This document shows positions 25,395-33,921 of a DNA stretch of 49,627 bases, piece by piece (position 1 is the stretch's first letter; each line of letters begins with the position of its first letter). Both the position numbers and the translations under genes were made by a program. Where the stretch lies: assembly GCA_017475035.1 (NCBI GenBank), contig JAFVGK010000058.1, positions 1 to 49,627 on the forward strand, given 5' to 3'. This DNA comes from Blautia sp. (GTDB lineage Bacteria > Bacillota > Clostridia > Lachnospirales > Lachnospiraceae). The notes under the pieces were generated by a model. It worked only from the letters and a program-made list of their open reading frames with translations. It ran no database searches and was not told the DNA's origin.

Positions 25395-26233
25395 GCAGGA
25401 ATATCCTCCGCGTGGATGACGTAACGATGCAGTTTGGCGGTGTCGTCGCCGTCAACAACCTCTCCCTGGAGGTAAATGAGGGAGAGATCGTAGCCCTCAT
25501 CGGGCCAAACGGCGCCGGTAAAACGACGGCTTTTAATGTGATCTCAGGCGTATATGCCCCGACAAACGGAAGGGTTTCTTTTCTGGATAAGCCTATGATC
25601 GAAAACCATCCGCAGGGCAAAATGAAAAAAGGCTACCTGGGCGAAAACGGCGGGAAATATACCCATGTGATCACAAAAACTCCTGATCAGATCACACATC
25701 TGGGCATAGCCAGAACCTTCCAGAATATCCGTCTTTTTAAGAGCCTTACCGTGTTTGACAATGTCCTGATCGCAAGACATATGCGCTCCCATGCAAATGT
25801 GTTTTCCGCTGCTTTCCGCCTGAATGCGGCAGAAGAAAAAGCCAACAGGGAAAAAACCCTGCAGCTTCTGGAAATGGTTGGCCTGGCGGATGTAAAAGAT
25901 GAAATCTCTACCTCTCTTCCTTACGGAAAGCAGAGAAGGCTGGAGATCGCCAGAGCATTGGCTACCGAGCCGACACTTCTTTTGCTGGACGAGCCTGCGG
26001 CCGGTATGAATCCGCAGGAAACCCTGGAGCTAAGCGAATTTATCCAAAAGATCAAAAATGATTTTCATCTGACAGTGCTGGTCATCGAGCATCATATGGA
26101 TCTGATCATGGAGATTTCCGACCGCATCTATGTCTTAGACTTTGGCAGACTGATCGCAACCGGCACGCCGGACGAGATCCAGAGCAATCCGCATGTAATC
26201 AGCGCATATCTGGGGGTGCAGGACGATGAGTAA
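25391..26233 (+). CDS. livG: Branched-chain amino acid ABC ATPase LivG
   Basis: ATP-binding subunit, 280 residues. Walker A is GPNGAGKTT; the signature region reads LPYGKQRRLEIARAL; Walker B is LLLLDEPAAGMNP, with the switch His in VIEHHMD. It is about 25 residues longer than the usual LivG. The extra length falls between Walker A and the RTFQNIRLF segment (around ENGGKYTHVITKTPDQ). Overlaps livM by 4 bases and livF by 8, so the three genes are translationally coupled. Confidence 0.95.
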   Translation: MSRNILRVDDVTMQFGGVVAVNNLSLEVNEGEIVALIGPNGAGKTTAFNVISGVYAPTNGRVSFLDKPMIENHPQGKMKKGYLGENGGKYTHVITKTPDQITHLGIARTFQNIRLFKSLTVFDNVLIARHMRSHANVFSAAFRLNAAEEKANREKTLQLLEMVGLADVKDEISTSLPYGKQRRLEIARALATEPTLLLLDEPAAGMNPQETLELSEFIQKIKNDFHLTVLVIEHHMDLIMEISDRIYVLDFGRLIATGTPDEIQSNPHVISAYLGVQDDE

Positions 26234-26939
26234 TATTCTGGAAGTAAAAGATCTGAAAGTCAGCTACGGCGGCATCGAGGCGGTCCGCGGGATCAGCTTT
26301 GACGTGCCGGAGGGCGAAGTGGTAACACTGATCGGCGCGAACGGAGCCGGAAAAAGCTCTACCCTTCGCGCCATCGCAGGACTGGAAAAAGCCAGCGGCG
26401 GCAGCATTCTCTTTAAAGGCAGCGAGATCCGTGGAGTGAATACGGAAGCCATCGTGGGAAAAGGAATTACCCTTGTTCCCGAAGGGCGGAGAGTATTTGT
26501 GAATCTTTCGGTTCTGGAAAACCTCAAGATGGGAGCCTACCTTCGGAAGGATCCCATTGAGGAAGACTTACATTGGGTTTATGACCTTTTTCCAAGGCTG
26601 AAGGAAAGAAGCTGGCAGGCAGCAGGCACCCTCTCCGGAGGCGAGCAGCAGATGCTGGCGATCGGGCGCGCCCTGATGAGCCAGCCTTCCCTGATTATGA
26701 TGGACGAGCCTTCCCTGGGATTGGCACCGATTATCGTCCAGGAGGTTTTTGATATTATCCGGGAAATCAATAAACAAGGAAAAACGATTCTTTTGATCGA
26801 GCAGAATGCGAATATGGCATTGCATGCCGCGCATCACGGTTATGTCATGGAAACCGGACGCATCACGATGGCCGGTACGGGACAGCATCTTGCAAATGAT
26901 GAATCCGTCAGAGCTGCTTATCTTGGAAAACAAAAATAG
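26226..26939 (+). CDS. livF: Branched-chain amino acid ABC ATPase LivF
   Basis: Second ATPase of the importer, 237 residues, the usual length. Walker A GANGAGKSS, signature LSGGEQQMLAIGRAL, Walker B LIMMDEPSLGLAP, and switch LLIEQNANMAL. It is the last gene of the operon. A strong terminator follows within 10 bases of the stop. Confidence 0.96.
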   Translation: MSNILEVKDLKVSYGGIEAVRGISFDVPEGEVVTLIGANGAGKSSTLRAIAGLEKASGGSILFKGSEIRGVNTEAIVGKGITLVPEGRRVFVNLSVLENLKMGAYLRKDPIEEDLHWVYDLFPRLKERSWQAAGTLSGGEQQMLAIGRALMSQPSLIMMDEPSLGLAPIIVQEVFDIIREINKQGKTILLIEQNANMALHAAHHGYVMETGRITMAGTGQHLANDESVRAAYLGKQK

Positions 26940-26948
26940 TTTTTGGCG

Positions 26949-26994
26949 AAGAAGCATAGCCTGACCGGAAGGTTCAGACAATGCTTCTTTTTTT
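26949..26994 (+). terminator. Terminator of the liv operon
   Basis: AAGAAGCAT...CTGACC pairs with GGTTCAG...ATGCTTCTT across a 4-base loop, with a T-run of seven or more. Confidence 0.92.
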
Positions 26995-27119
26995 ATCACA
27001 GCAAAGACGCCGATTGAAAATATGATACCTGGCTGTAACCGATGCTGCTCCGGGGCAGAGGGAGCGCCTGTGCCTTCCTCTGCCTGCTTCAGGGTCATCG
27101 TCACGATCCCCCCCTGCCC

Positions 27120-27140
27120 TTATGAGAACGAGTATCATAA
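27120..27140. promoter_or_regulatory. Dyad resembling a Fur-type operator
   Basis: TGAGAACGAGTATCA (27123-27137) matches the 7-1-7 Fur-box pattern TGATAATnATTATCA at 11 of 14 defined positions by eye, inside a 21-base dyad. It is the most operator-like sequence ahead of the exported-protein genes. Chance similarity is possible. Confidence 0.3.
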
Positions 27141-27271
27141 GATAGACACTATCAAAACTACGGGAGGCATATTTTGCCCACGGCTGCGTTTTTTGCGGGC
27201 GCAGCTGCAGAATAGTCATCCTGGGCTATCAAGTCAACGTACAAAACTTCGTTTAGGGAGGAGGTAACCAT

Positions 27272-29911
27272 ATGAAAAAGAAAGTTCTGTGTCTGTTCCT
27301 CGCACTGTTCATCATTTTCTGTATTTCTGCATTCACAGATGCCGAAGAATTCACGGTGGGAGACTGGGTATTATTATTGGAAAACGGCACCGCCAGTATT
27401 TCCCGCTATATCGGTCATGAATCGGAAATCACGGTTCCTACCAACGCGGAAATTCTTGGGCAGACCTATCGGATCCGTACTGTGGGAGACGGTGCCTTTG
27501 AAGACTGCACCTATCTTACGAAGGTCACAATTCCCGAAGGCATCGCCACCCTGGGGCATTATGCTTTCCGCAACTGTACGATGCTTGCACGGCTGGAAAT
27601 CCTGGGGGATCTTTCAGACGGAGATGCCCGCTCCGTTAAAGGCAACGGCGAATACTATGCCAGTGAACGAAGCATCAACAATTCCATATTTTACAATACC
27701 GGGAAAAACGCCGATTCTTTTACCGTGATCTTTGGCGAAGAGGTTACCCGCATTCCTGCGTATCTGTTTGCGACGTCTCCGGATAAAAGTGAAGATGTCT
27801 ATGCTCATGTTACGGATCTTGTTATCGGAAACAGAACGGCAGAAATCGGAGAATATGCTTTCTACCGCTGCTTTGATCTGAAGCAGATTACCTTTGGAGA
27901 CGAGCTGTCCGGAATCGGGAAATCTGCCTTTGGCGATAATACCAGCCTGACCGAAATATCCTTTAATCAGCAGCTCTTACAGATCGGGGAAAATGCTTTT
28001 TCCGGCAATACGCGCCTTTCCATGGTTAACTTCAATCCAAGACTTGTGACGATTCATGCCGGAGCGTTTGAAAACTGCTCCTCCCTGATCTCACTGGAAT
28101 TTCCGGAAAGTGTCGCGACGATCGACAGCTATGCGTTTCAAAACTGTACCAGGCTTTCTTCCGTGACAATTCACGGAAAGACAGGCACACAGGTCAGGCT
28201 TGGGGATGGAGCCTTTCGTCATTGCACCGGCCTTTCCGAATTAATGATCGATGCTGATATCGCTCCCTGCAAAGCGGAATCCATGGGCAGCAACGGAGAA
28301 TATTACGCTGTGAACCGCAGCGAAAATAATTCCGTTTTTTATGATACAGGCAAAAATTCAGACAGCTTTCATGTCGTTTTTTCAGACCGTGTCAGCAGCA
28401 TTCCGGCCTATCTCTTTGCCAGTTCGCCGGATAAGGCTGATGATGTATACGCTCATCTTACCGGCGTCGCGATCGGAGAAAATGTCCGGGAAATCGGGGC
28501 TTTCGCATTTGCCCGCTGTTACAGCCTGGGTGAGCTTACACTTGGCAAACAGGTCAGCATAATCGGAGAGAAAGCATTTCTGGATGACTCCTCCTTAGAG
28601 GAGCTTGTGTTCAATGAAAATCTGTTCCGGATCGGGGATTATGCCTTCTCCGGGAATATCGGCTTAAGGCAGGCCGCTCTGAATCCAAAGCTTTCGGAGA
28701 TCGGCAAAGGAGCTTTCTCCGGCTGTACGGCCTTACTTTCCATGATGATTCCGGATTCTGTCATGACAATCGGAGATTACGCTTTCGAAAACTGTACGCG
28801 GCTTTCCGGCGTACGGATCAACGGACTGGCCGGTATAGAAATTTACCTTGGCTGCGGCGCATTCCGAAACTGCACGGCGATGACCTCTGTAATTATCAAC
28901 GCGGATATCAGCGACTGCAGGCCGGAATCCGTAAAAGGAAACGGCGAATATTACGCTTCGAACCGTACGGAAAACAACTCTGTGTTTTACAATACAGGAA
29001 ATAACGCGGAACCTTTTACCGTCATTTTCACGGAACCGGTCAGCCGGATTCCGGCTTATCTTTTTGCCAGCGGCCAGCCAAACAGTGACGATGTATATTC
29101 CCATATTACGAGCGTCGTGATCGGCAATTCCGTTCACGAAATCGGGGATTATGCTTTCTACCGCTGCTTTAACCTTGACACAGTCATCATGGGGAACCTG
29201 ATTTCCTTTATCGGGGAGAATGCTTTCGGAGAGGATAATCTTTTAACGCAGGTTCGTTATGCCGGTGAAACCAAGGAATGGGGAGATATCGATATCGGCG
29301 CAAATAATGATTTCCTGGTGGATTCTTCCAGAGATTACGAATTTGATCCTGAATCTGAGATTTCTTCTGAGATCGCGGCTTTTGAAGAACAGACGGTTGT
29401 ATGGGCAGAAATTCCCGGGGGAGAAAATGCTTCTTCAGACACAGACAGTTCTGCTGCCGCTTCTTCCGCTGCGGCTCCTGAAAACACGGCACTGGAGCCC
29501 TTTGCTGACGAAGAACCAGTCTATGACGATGGCATTCTCTCAGTCCTTGATCAGGCCAATATCCTTGACAGGTCACGATCCGGAGAATATCTGGGACTGG
29601 TACGCGAGTTTACCAGAAAGACAGGAGCCTGGTTCCTGTTCATTACCACGGCGGATACCGGCAGAAAGGAATCCAACGATAAATGGACGTATTTTGACAG
29701 GATGATCGAAGCCTTCGGCGATGCTTCCAGCGCAGAAGGCGGCATTGCCTTTGTTTTTGACCGCGCGTCAACGGATGTACTGGCAGACGCTTATGGAAGC
29801 TTTGGCAGACAGCTGACAGATGCCCGGTGGGACGCGATATTTGCGGAGATGACAAAACCCGGCAGCATGACACAGAATCTGATCGATACGCTGCATCTGT
29901 TGAATGAATAA
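27272..29911 (+). CDS. Exported leucine-rich repeat protein (LRR_5/BspA type) with C-terminal TPM-like domain
   Basis: Protein of 879 residues. A signal peptide (hydrophobic core about 5-20, cleavage near AFTDA|EE) is followed by BspA-type repeats of the form IGxxAFxxCxxLxxVxI over about residues 55-680. These are arranged in a super-repeat of exactly 216 codons: the GEYYA block recurs at residues about 127, 343 and 559. A Ser/Ala/acidic linker (about 705-745) leads to a last segment of about 125 residues (SVLDQANILD... TGAWFLFITTAD... GGIAFVFDR... FGRQLTD) that resembles the TPM domain. No sortase motif or C-terminal membrane segment is seen, so attachment to the cell is unknown. BspA-type LRRs often mediate adhesion or binding. 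GGGAGGAGG precedes the ATG. It leads three consecutive exported-protein genes without terminators between them. Confidence 0.8.
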   Translation: MKKKVLCLFLALFIIFCISAFTDAEEFTVGDWVLLLENGTASISRYIGHESEITVPTNAEILGQTYRIRTVGDGAFEDCTYLTKVTIPEGIATLGHYAFRNCTMLARLEILGDLSDGDARSVKGNGEYYASERSINNSIFYNTGKNADSFTVIFGEEVTRIPAYLFATSPDKSEDVYAHVTDLVIGNRTAEIGEYAFYRCFDLKQITFGDELSGIGKSAFGDNTSLTEISFNQQLLQIGENAFSGNTRLSMVNFNPRLVTIHAGAFENCSSLISLEFPESVATIDSYAFQNCTRLSSVTIHGKTGTQVRLGDGAFRHCTGLSELMIDADIAPCKAESMGSNGEYYAVNRSENNSVFYDTGKNSDSFHVVFSDRVSSIPAYLFASSPDKADDVYAHLTGVAIGENVREIGAFAFARCYSLGELTLGKQVSIIGEKAFLDDSSLEELVFNENLFRIGDYAFSGNIGLRQAALNPKLSEIGKGAFSGCTALLSMMIPDSVMTIGDYAFENCTRLSGVRINGLAGIEIYLGCGAFRNCTAMTSVIINADISDCRPESVKGNGEYYASNRTENNSVFYNTGNNAEPFTVIFTEPVSRIPAYLFASGQPNSDDVYSHITSVVIGNSVHEIGDYAFYRCFNLDTVIMGNLISFIGENAFGEDNLLTQVRYAGETKEWGDIDIGANNDFLVDSSRDYEFDPESEISSEIAAFEEQTVVWAEIPGGENASSDTDSSAAASSAAAPENTALEPFADEEPVYDDGILSVLDQANILDRSRSGEYLGLVREFTRKTGAWFLFITTADTGRKESNDKWTYFDRMIEAFGDASSAEGGIAFVFDRASTDVLADAYGSFGRQLTDARWDAIFAEMTKPGSMTQNLIDTLHLLNE
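27600..29200 (+). repeat. 648-base super-repeat inside the LRR gene (about 2.5 copies)
   Basis: The GGC/GGA-GAA-TAC/TAT codons of the GEYY block fall at 27647, 28295 and 28943, exactly 648 bases apart each time. Flanking residues (NNSVFYNTGKN, RIPAYLFAS, VYAH) also recur in register. This indicates whole-unit duplication rather than drift of single LRRs. Confidence 0.85.
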
Positions 29912-30011
29912 GTTATGGTAAACGAAAAAAATACCTGTATTTTGATTTGTTTACTGAGCCGGATTTACGCGGCGTATTCCGTATACTTCCGCAGTAAATC
30001 CGTGCGCATAC
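29907..30011 (-). repeat. Dispersed repeat B, copy 2 (inverted)
   Basis: Reverse complement aligns to 15274-15380 along its whole length: GTATGCGCACG, ATTTAC-GCGGAA, GCCGC, GTAAATCCGGC, CAGTAA, AATCAAAAT, CAGG and TTCGTTTAC. It begins at the LRR stop codon and fills most of the spacer before the lectin-like gene, so its hairpins would be in the shared transcript. Confidence 0.75.
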
Positions 30012-30048
30012 TATATGTGCACATACAATATATGCAAGAGGAGCTGCC

Positions 30049-33000
30049 ATGAAAAATAAAGCTTTCATGAAAAAAATATTGCTTTTGTTCTGGATGCTTG
30101 CCGGAATCCTGTTCTTTTCCGGTTTCAGCGGCGAGAACAGAAAGGTCATGGACTATCTGAGCGTTACATTCTCCGGGATCGACACACAGGGGGAGTTGAC
30201 CCTGCATTTTGACCGGGACCGGCTTAAGGCAGAAATCTACGACCGGATGGAAATGACAGAACGGCAGAAGCTGACGCTCGACCAGCTGCTGTCGGACGTA
30301 GAGCTGGACTTCATTTTGTCCGGAAAAACAGGTCTCACCAACGGAGACGAAATCAAAATCAAAAGCGGGTTTGACGAGAACCTGCTTTCTGATTACGGTA
30401 TTGTTTTTGAAAACGGGACCCTTACAGTAACTGTGGAAGGCCTGATGGAACCGAAAAAGATCAACCTGGGAGACGCCGTCAAAATCACGCTGACAGGAAT
30501 CTGCCCTTCGGTCACGGTTCATCGGGAAGTCGATGAGACGGTGCCTTATTATCAGTGGACCTCTCTGCCGAACCTTCCGAGAGAGGAATCCATTGTCGCT
30601 GAACCAGGTGAAACCCGCCGGGAATCCATCACTTATGACGAAGAAAAGATGTTTGCGCAGGGCTATGTTGTGGTCAATGATTCCTACGAATACACAGTTT
30701 CCGGTCTTGATACATATCAGCTGTCAATCGAAGAAGCAGAGGATCCGCGTCTGGATGAATTATATGAAAAAACAGATGAACTTTCATGGCAGAATCTAAG
30801 CTATCAGTCAAACCGTATATTAGAGATTCTTCAGAAGAAAAACAGCTACCTTGTCTGGGATGATGTCCGGCAAACCATCGATGAAATCAGGATTGGCTAT
30901 CCTGAGGGAGATTTTTCAAAAAATGAACTTGTCGTGATCGGACATTATGACCTGCCCGTCCGAAGCTATAAAAGAGAGATTTCCTGGGAAAAACTGATAT
31001 TTAATGTGATTTACAAGATGGTTCGCCTGACACAGGACAATACTTTCGCAGTTGATACGGAACCTGAAGTCTGGTATCCGCAGATTGACATGGAACAGCT
31101 GAATCCGAAGCTGGATCAGAACTTTTCTTCTTTTCTTGAAGAAGGATACCGGCTTCAGACATTTGAGCTTTCTCATCAGGCTGAAGAAGAAATGCCGGCA
31201 TCCATTACGATCCCGGATGAACCATGCCTTCCCTGGTCAAAGGATGTCTCCATTACGGAGCCTGTCCATGCTCCCTCGGAAATCGAAAAGCTTGCCGCCG
31301 CCGGTCCCGTTTTCCTGGATGGACATACCTATTATCTGTTCGAAGAAATTAACGGAAAAATATACAGCAGAAAAAATGCCGTGACCTTTTGTAAAAAAGC
31401 AGGCGGCCATCTTGCAACGATCACCTCTGCCAGAGAACAGTATGCCGTCAACGAGCTTTTTCACAATCTATCCCTCCGGTACTTTTGGGCCGGCGCTACG
31501 GATATCATGTATAAGGGAGCCTGGAAATGGGAAACCGGAGAAGACTTTCAATGGAACAACTGGACGAGCGGCTCACCGGATAACAGATATAATAACGAAA
31601 ACTGCCTGGCACTCAACGCGAGGGATGGTGGAAGATGGGTTGACCTGTCCTCAGAAGAGCAGGACGTTGGTTTTCTGCTGGAAATGGAACCGGAGCCAGC
31701 TGCGGAAGGCATTTCACCTTACAAGGAAAATGTTTATCTGACCGATCTTCAGGCTTCCTGTCTGCAAAATGCCCGGATTTCCGAATACATGATGGATCCT
31801 TACGGAAACAGATATTTTCAATCCCTGAATTTGATTGCCAGAAATAACGGAAAAGTCGAATACGATCTGGACAGAAAATACGCATCTCTTTCCTTTATTC
31901 TTGGGACTTCGGATGAAGCCAATCGGGAAACCTGTATCGATATGATGATCTGGGGAGACGAAAAGCTTCTCTTTACGGTATACGGATACGGAAGAGCTGA
32001 CGCCCCGATTCCTGTCTTGCTGGATGTAAAAGATGTCAGCAGAATTTCCATCCAGACAGCGTCTCATGCCGGAAACGGAAATTTCTTCCTGAACCAGGCA
32101 ATTCTTACGCCCGCCAGACAGCAGGAAATTTCTTCTTCAACGGCTGTTCAGGAAAAACACTATTTGATCGATATCCCTGCCGTTTCCACCCGACATGCTG
32201 ATATCATAACGGGTTATGGAATGATGACGGATTCTGCAGGGAGACTGTACCGTGATGCTGTGAAGATTTCGACAAAAAACACCGGGGAGGTTGTTTTCCG
32301 TCTTCCTGCCGGTTCGGAAAAATTCAGAGGAAAGCTCGCAATGGCCACAAATCCAGGCAGTGATAATTCTTCTGCTGTTGTAGAAATCCTGGGGGACGAA
32401 AAGATTTTGATGGAAGAAGAGATTACGCCTTATTCCGACGTTCTGCCCGTAGATCTGAATGTCGAAGGAATCAGAATTCTCAGTATCAGAGCCAAAAATA
32501 ACCCTGCAGAAGGAGAGATTAAGACGGTTCTTTTGGGGAATATCTGCCTGGAAGTCATGTCCGAAAAAACCCGCGTGACTGCTGCCGGTCTGACAATGCC
32601 TGAATTTCCTCAGCTGGATCCGGTGATGGAAAGAAATGCTGCTGCGGTGTTAATTTGCGGAAATTATAAGTACTATCGTTATGATCAGGCCGTTACCTAT
32701 CAGAAGGCCAAAAAAGACTGCGAAAAAGCCGGCGCTGCCCTTGCCATGCCTAAAACGGAAAAGCAGAACCGCGCCATCCAAAGTCTGATCCAGAACGGAC
32801 TTTGGGATAATTACAGAGCATACTGGATCGGGGGCTATCAGTCAGGAAATACTTTTCTCTGGCAGGATCAGACGCCGATAAGCAAGACGGGATATACCAA
32901 TTGGTCCGGCAAAAAACCGCGTCACCAGGGGGAAGACGGAATCGTATTGTCCATGGAAAGAAACGGAATATGGAGAGACTCTGATACCAGTAACCCCGCA

Positions 33001-33846
33001 GGTTTTGTCCTGGAGGTAAAGGCAGCTGCCTCTTTGCAGCCGGAAATCGGCGAACAGCTCTCCCGACTGCCAGCGGATGTCCGGGAAAATTTCGAAGTAT
33101 TCGACTATATTACACAGGACAGACGCTTTCTGGCAGACACGATCCAGCTGCGGGCAGATAAATTCGGTTACGCACAGTGGTCTCTGGAAGGAAAATATCT
33201 CGCATTGACTGCAGCCTTACTGCCCGGCAAAGACTTTGACTCCAATGCACTGGCAAATTTCGCGATTTTCGGGGATGGCATTCTGCTGTATCAGCAGGAG
33301 GGGATCCGGAAAGGAACCGAACCGCGTTCCATTCTTCTTGATCTTTCCGGAATCAATACCCTTACCATCAAATCCTCGGCGAACCTGAATTCTTTTCTCT
33401 ACATAACGGAACCGACGCTGTATCCGGCCGGAAGCGCTGCGTCGAATGGCGTAGACCGGCTCAGTTTCCTCAAGGTGATCGACCAGGTCAACACGGAAAC
33501 ACGGAATACTCTTACGGAAGATATCTACGGCCGATTCCACGACAGCGCTGTGGGCATCAATGCTTCCGGAAACGGTTATTTCCTTTACAACCTGGACGGG
33601 AAATACACCTCCATGGACTGCAAAGTGGTCTCTACAAGCCAGACACGGCAAGACCAGACCAGGACTGTCAGAATTCTCCTCGATGGAGAAACGGCTTATG
33701 AGAAAGTACTGGAAGGATATTTTCCTGATACGGAACCGATTCATCTGGATCTGAAGGGTGTTTCGACTATAAAAATAGAAGCAGAAGGAAACGCAGACGG
33801 AGTCAATGATTTTATTTATATTGTAGACGATCAGCTGATTATGTGA
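30049..33846 (+). CDS. Exported multidomain protein with two C-type lectin-like and four NPCBM-like domains
   Basis: Protein of 1265 residues with a signal peptide (core about 8-24). The N-terminal part (about 33-170) looks like Ig-like domains (YLSVTFSGIDTQG, LTNGDEIKI). A C-type lectin-like domain lies at about 420-546: FCKKAGGHLATITS, WAGATD, WTSGSPDN, ENCLAL, GRWVDL. NPCBM-like beta domains follow at about 563-690 and 704-843. A second lectin-like domain lies at about 872-995 (DCEKAGAALAMPKTEKQN, YWIGG, WSGKKPRHQGEDG, IWRD). Two more NPCBM-like domains lie at about 1014-1128 and 1138-1265. The NPCBM assignment rests on the repeated pattern of YDLDGKY/LEGKY, a DG or GDE loop, and a final IxLDLxGVxxIxI strand. 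Both module types usually bind sugars, so a glycan-binding surface or secreted protein is the simplest reading. No enzyme domain or cell-wall anchor is visible. Confidence 0.75.
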   Translation: MKNKAFMKKILLLFWMLAGILFFSGFSGENRKVMDYLSVTFSGIDTQGELTLHFDRDRLKAEIYDRMEMTERQKLTLDQLLSDVELDFILSGKTGLTNGDEIKIKSGFDENLLSDYGIVFENGTLTVTVEGLMEPKKINLGDAVKITLTGICPSVTVHREVDETVPYYQWTSLPNLPREESIVAEPGETRRESITYDEEKMFAQGYVVVNDSYEYTVSGLDTYQLSIEEAEDPRLDELYEKTDELSWQNLSYQSNRILEILQKKNSYLVWDDVRQTIDEIRIGYPEGDFSKNELVVIGHYDLPVRSYKREISWEKLIFNVIYKMVRLTQDNTFAVDTEPEVWYPQIDMEQLNPKLDQNFSSFLEEGYRLQTFELSHQAEEEMPASITIPDEPCLPWSKDVSITEPVHAPSEIEKLAAAGPVFLDGHTYYLFEEINGKIYSRKNAVTFCKKAGGHLATITSAREQYAVNELFHNLSLRYFWAGATDIMYKGAWKWETGEDFQWNNWTSGSPDNRYNNENCLALNARDGGRWVDLSSEEQDVGFLLEMEPEPAAEGISPYKENVYLTDLQASCLQNARISEYMMDPYGNRYFQSLNLIARNNGKVEYDLDRKYASLSFILGTSDEANRETCIDMMIWGDEKLLFTVYGYGRADAPIPVLLDVKDVSRISIQTASHAGNGNFFLNQAILTPARQQEISSSTAVQEKHYLIDIPAVSTRHADIITGYGMMTDSAGRLYRDAVKISTKNTGEVVFRLPAGSEKFRGKLAMATNPGSDNSSAVVEILGDEKILMEEEITPYSDVLPVDLNVEGIRILSIRAKNNPAEGEIKTVLLGNICLEVMSEKTRVTAAGLTMPEFPQLDPVMERNAAAVLICGNYKYYRYDQAVTYQKAKKDCEKAGAALAMPKTEKQNRAIQSLIQNGLWDNYRAYWIGGYQSGNTFLWQDQTPISKTGYTNWSGKKPRHQGEDGIVLSMERNGIWRDSDTSNPAGFVLEVKAAASLQPEIGEQLSRLPADVRENFEVFDYITQDRRFLADTIQLRADKFGYAQWSLEGKYLALTAALLPGKDFDSNALANFAIFGDGILLYQQEGIRKGTEPRSILLDLSGINTLTIKSSANLNSFLYITEPTLYPAGSAASNGVDRLSFLKVIDQVNTETRNTLTEDIYGRFHDSAVGINASGNGYFLYNLDGKYTSMDCKVVSTSQTRQDQTRTVRILLDGETAYEKVLEGYFPDTEPIHLDLKGVSTIKIEAEGNADGVNDFIYIVDDQLIM

Positions 33847-33921
33847 ACGGTTTTCGGCCTTTTAAACGATTGCGCTTCGTCCGAAAAACGCTGACGTAGT
33901 TCATGCGGAAAAGAGGAAAAC

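Larger units (their letters stand above)
26940..27271. other. Intergenic region livF to LRR protein gene
   Basis: After the livF terminator there is a dyad TTATGA/TCATAA at 27120-27140. A second stem, GGCTGCG/CGCAGC around TTTTTTGCGGG, lies at about 27181-27210. GGGAGGAGG precedes the LRR start. No clear -35/-10 pair and no gene was found. Confidence 0.55.

Noticed and set aside
27141-27271. Riboswitch (for example cyclic-di-GMP type) ahead of the LRR gene
   Set aside because: A stem GGCTGCG/CGCAGC is present, but the conserved core bases of known riboswitch classes were not found.
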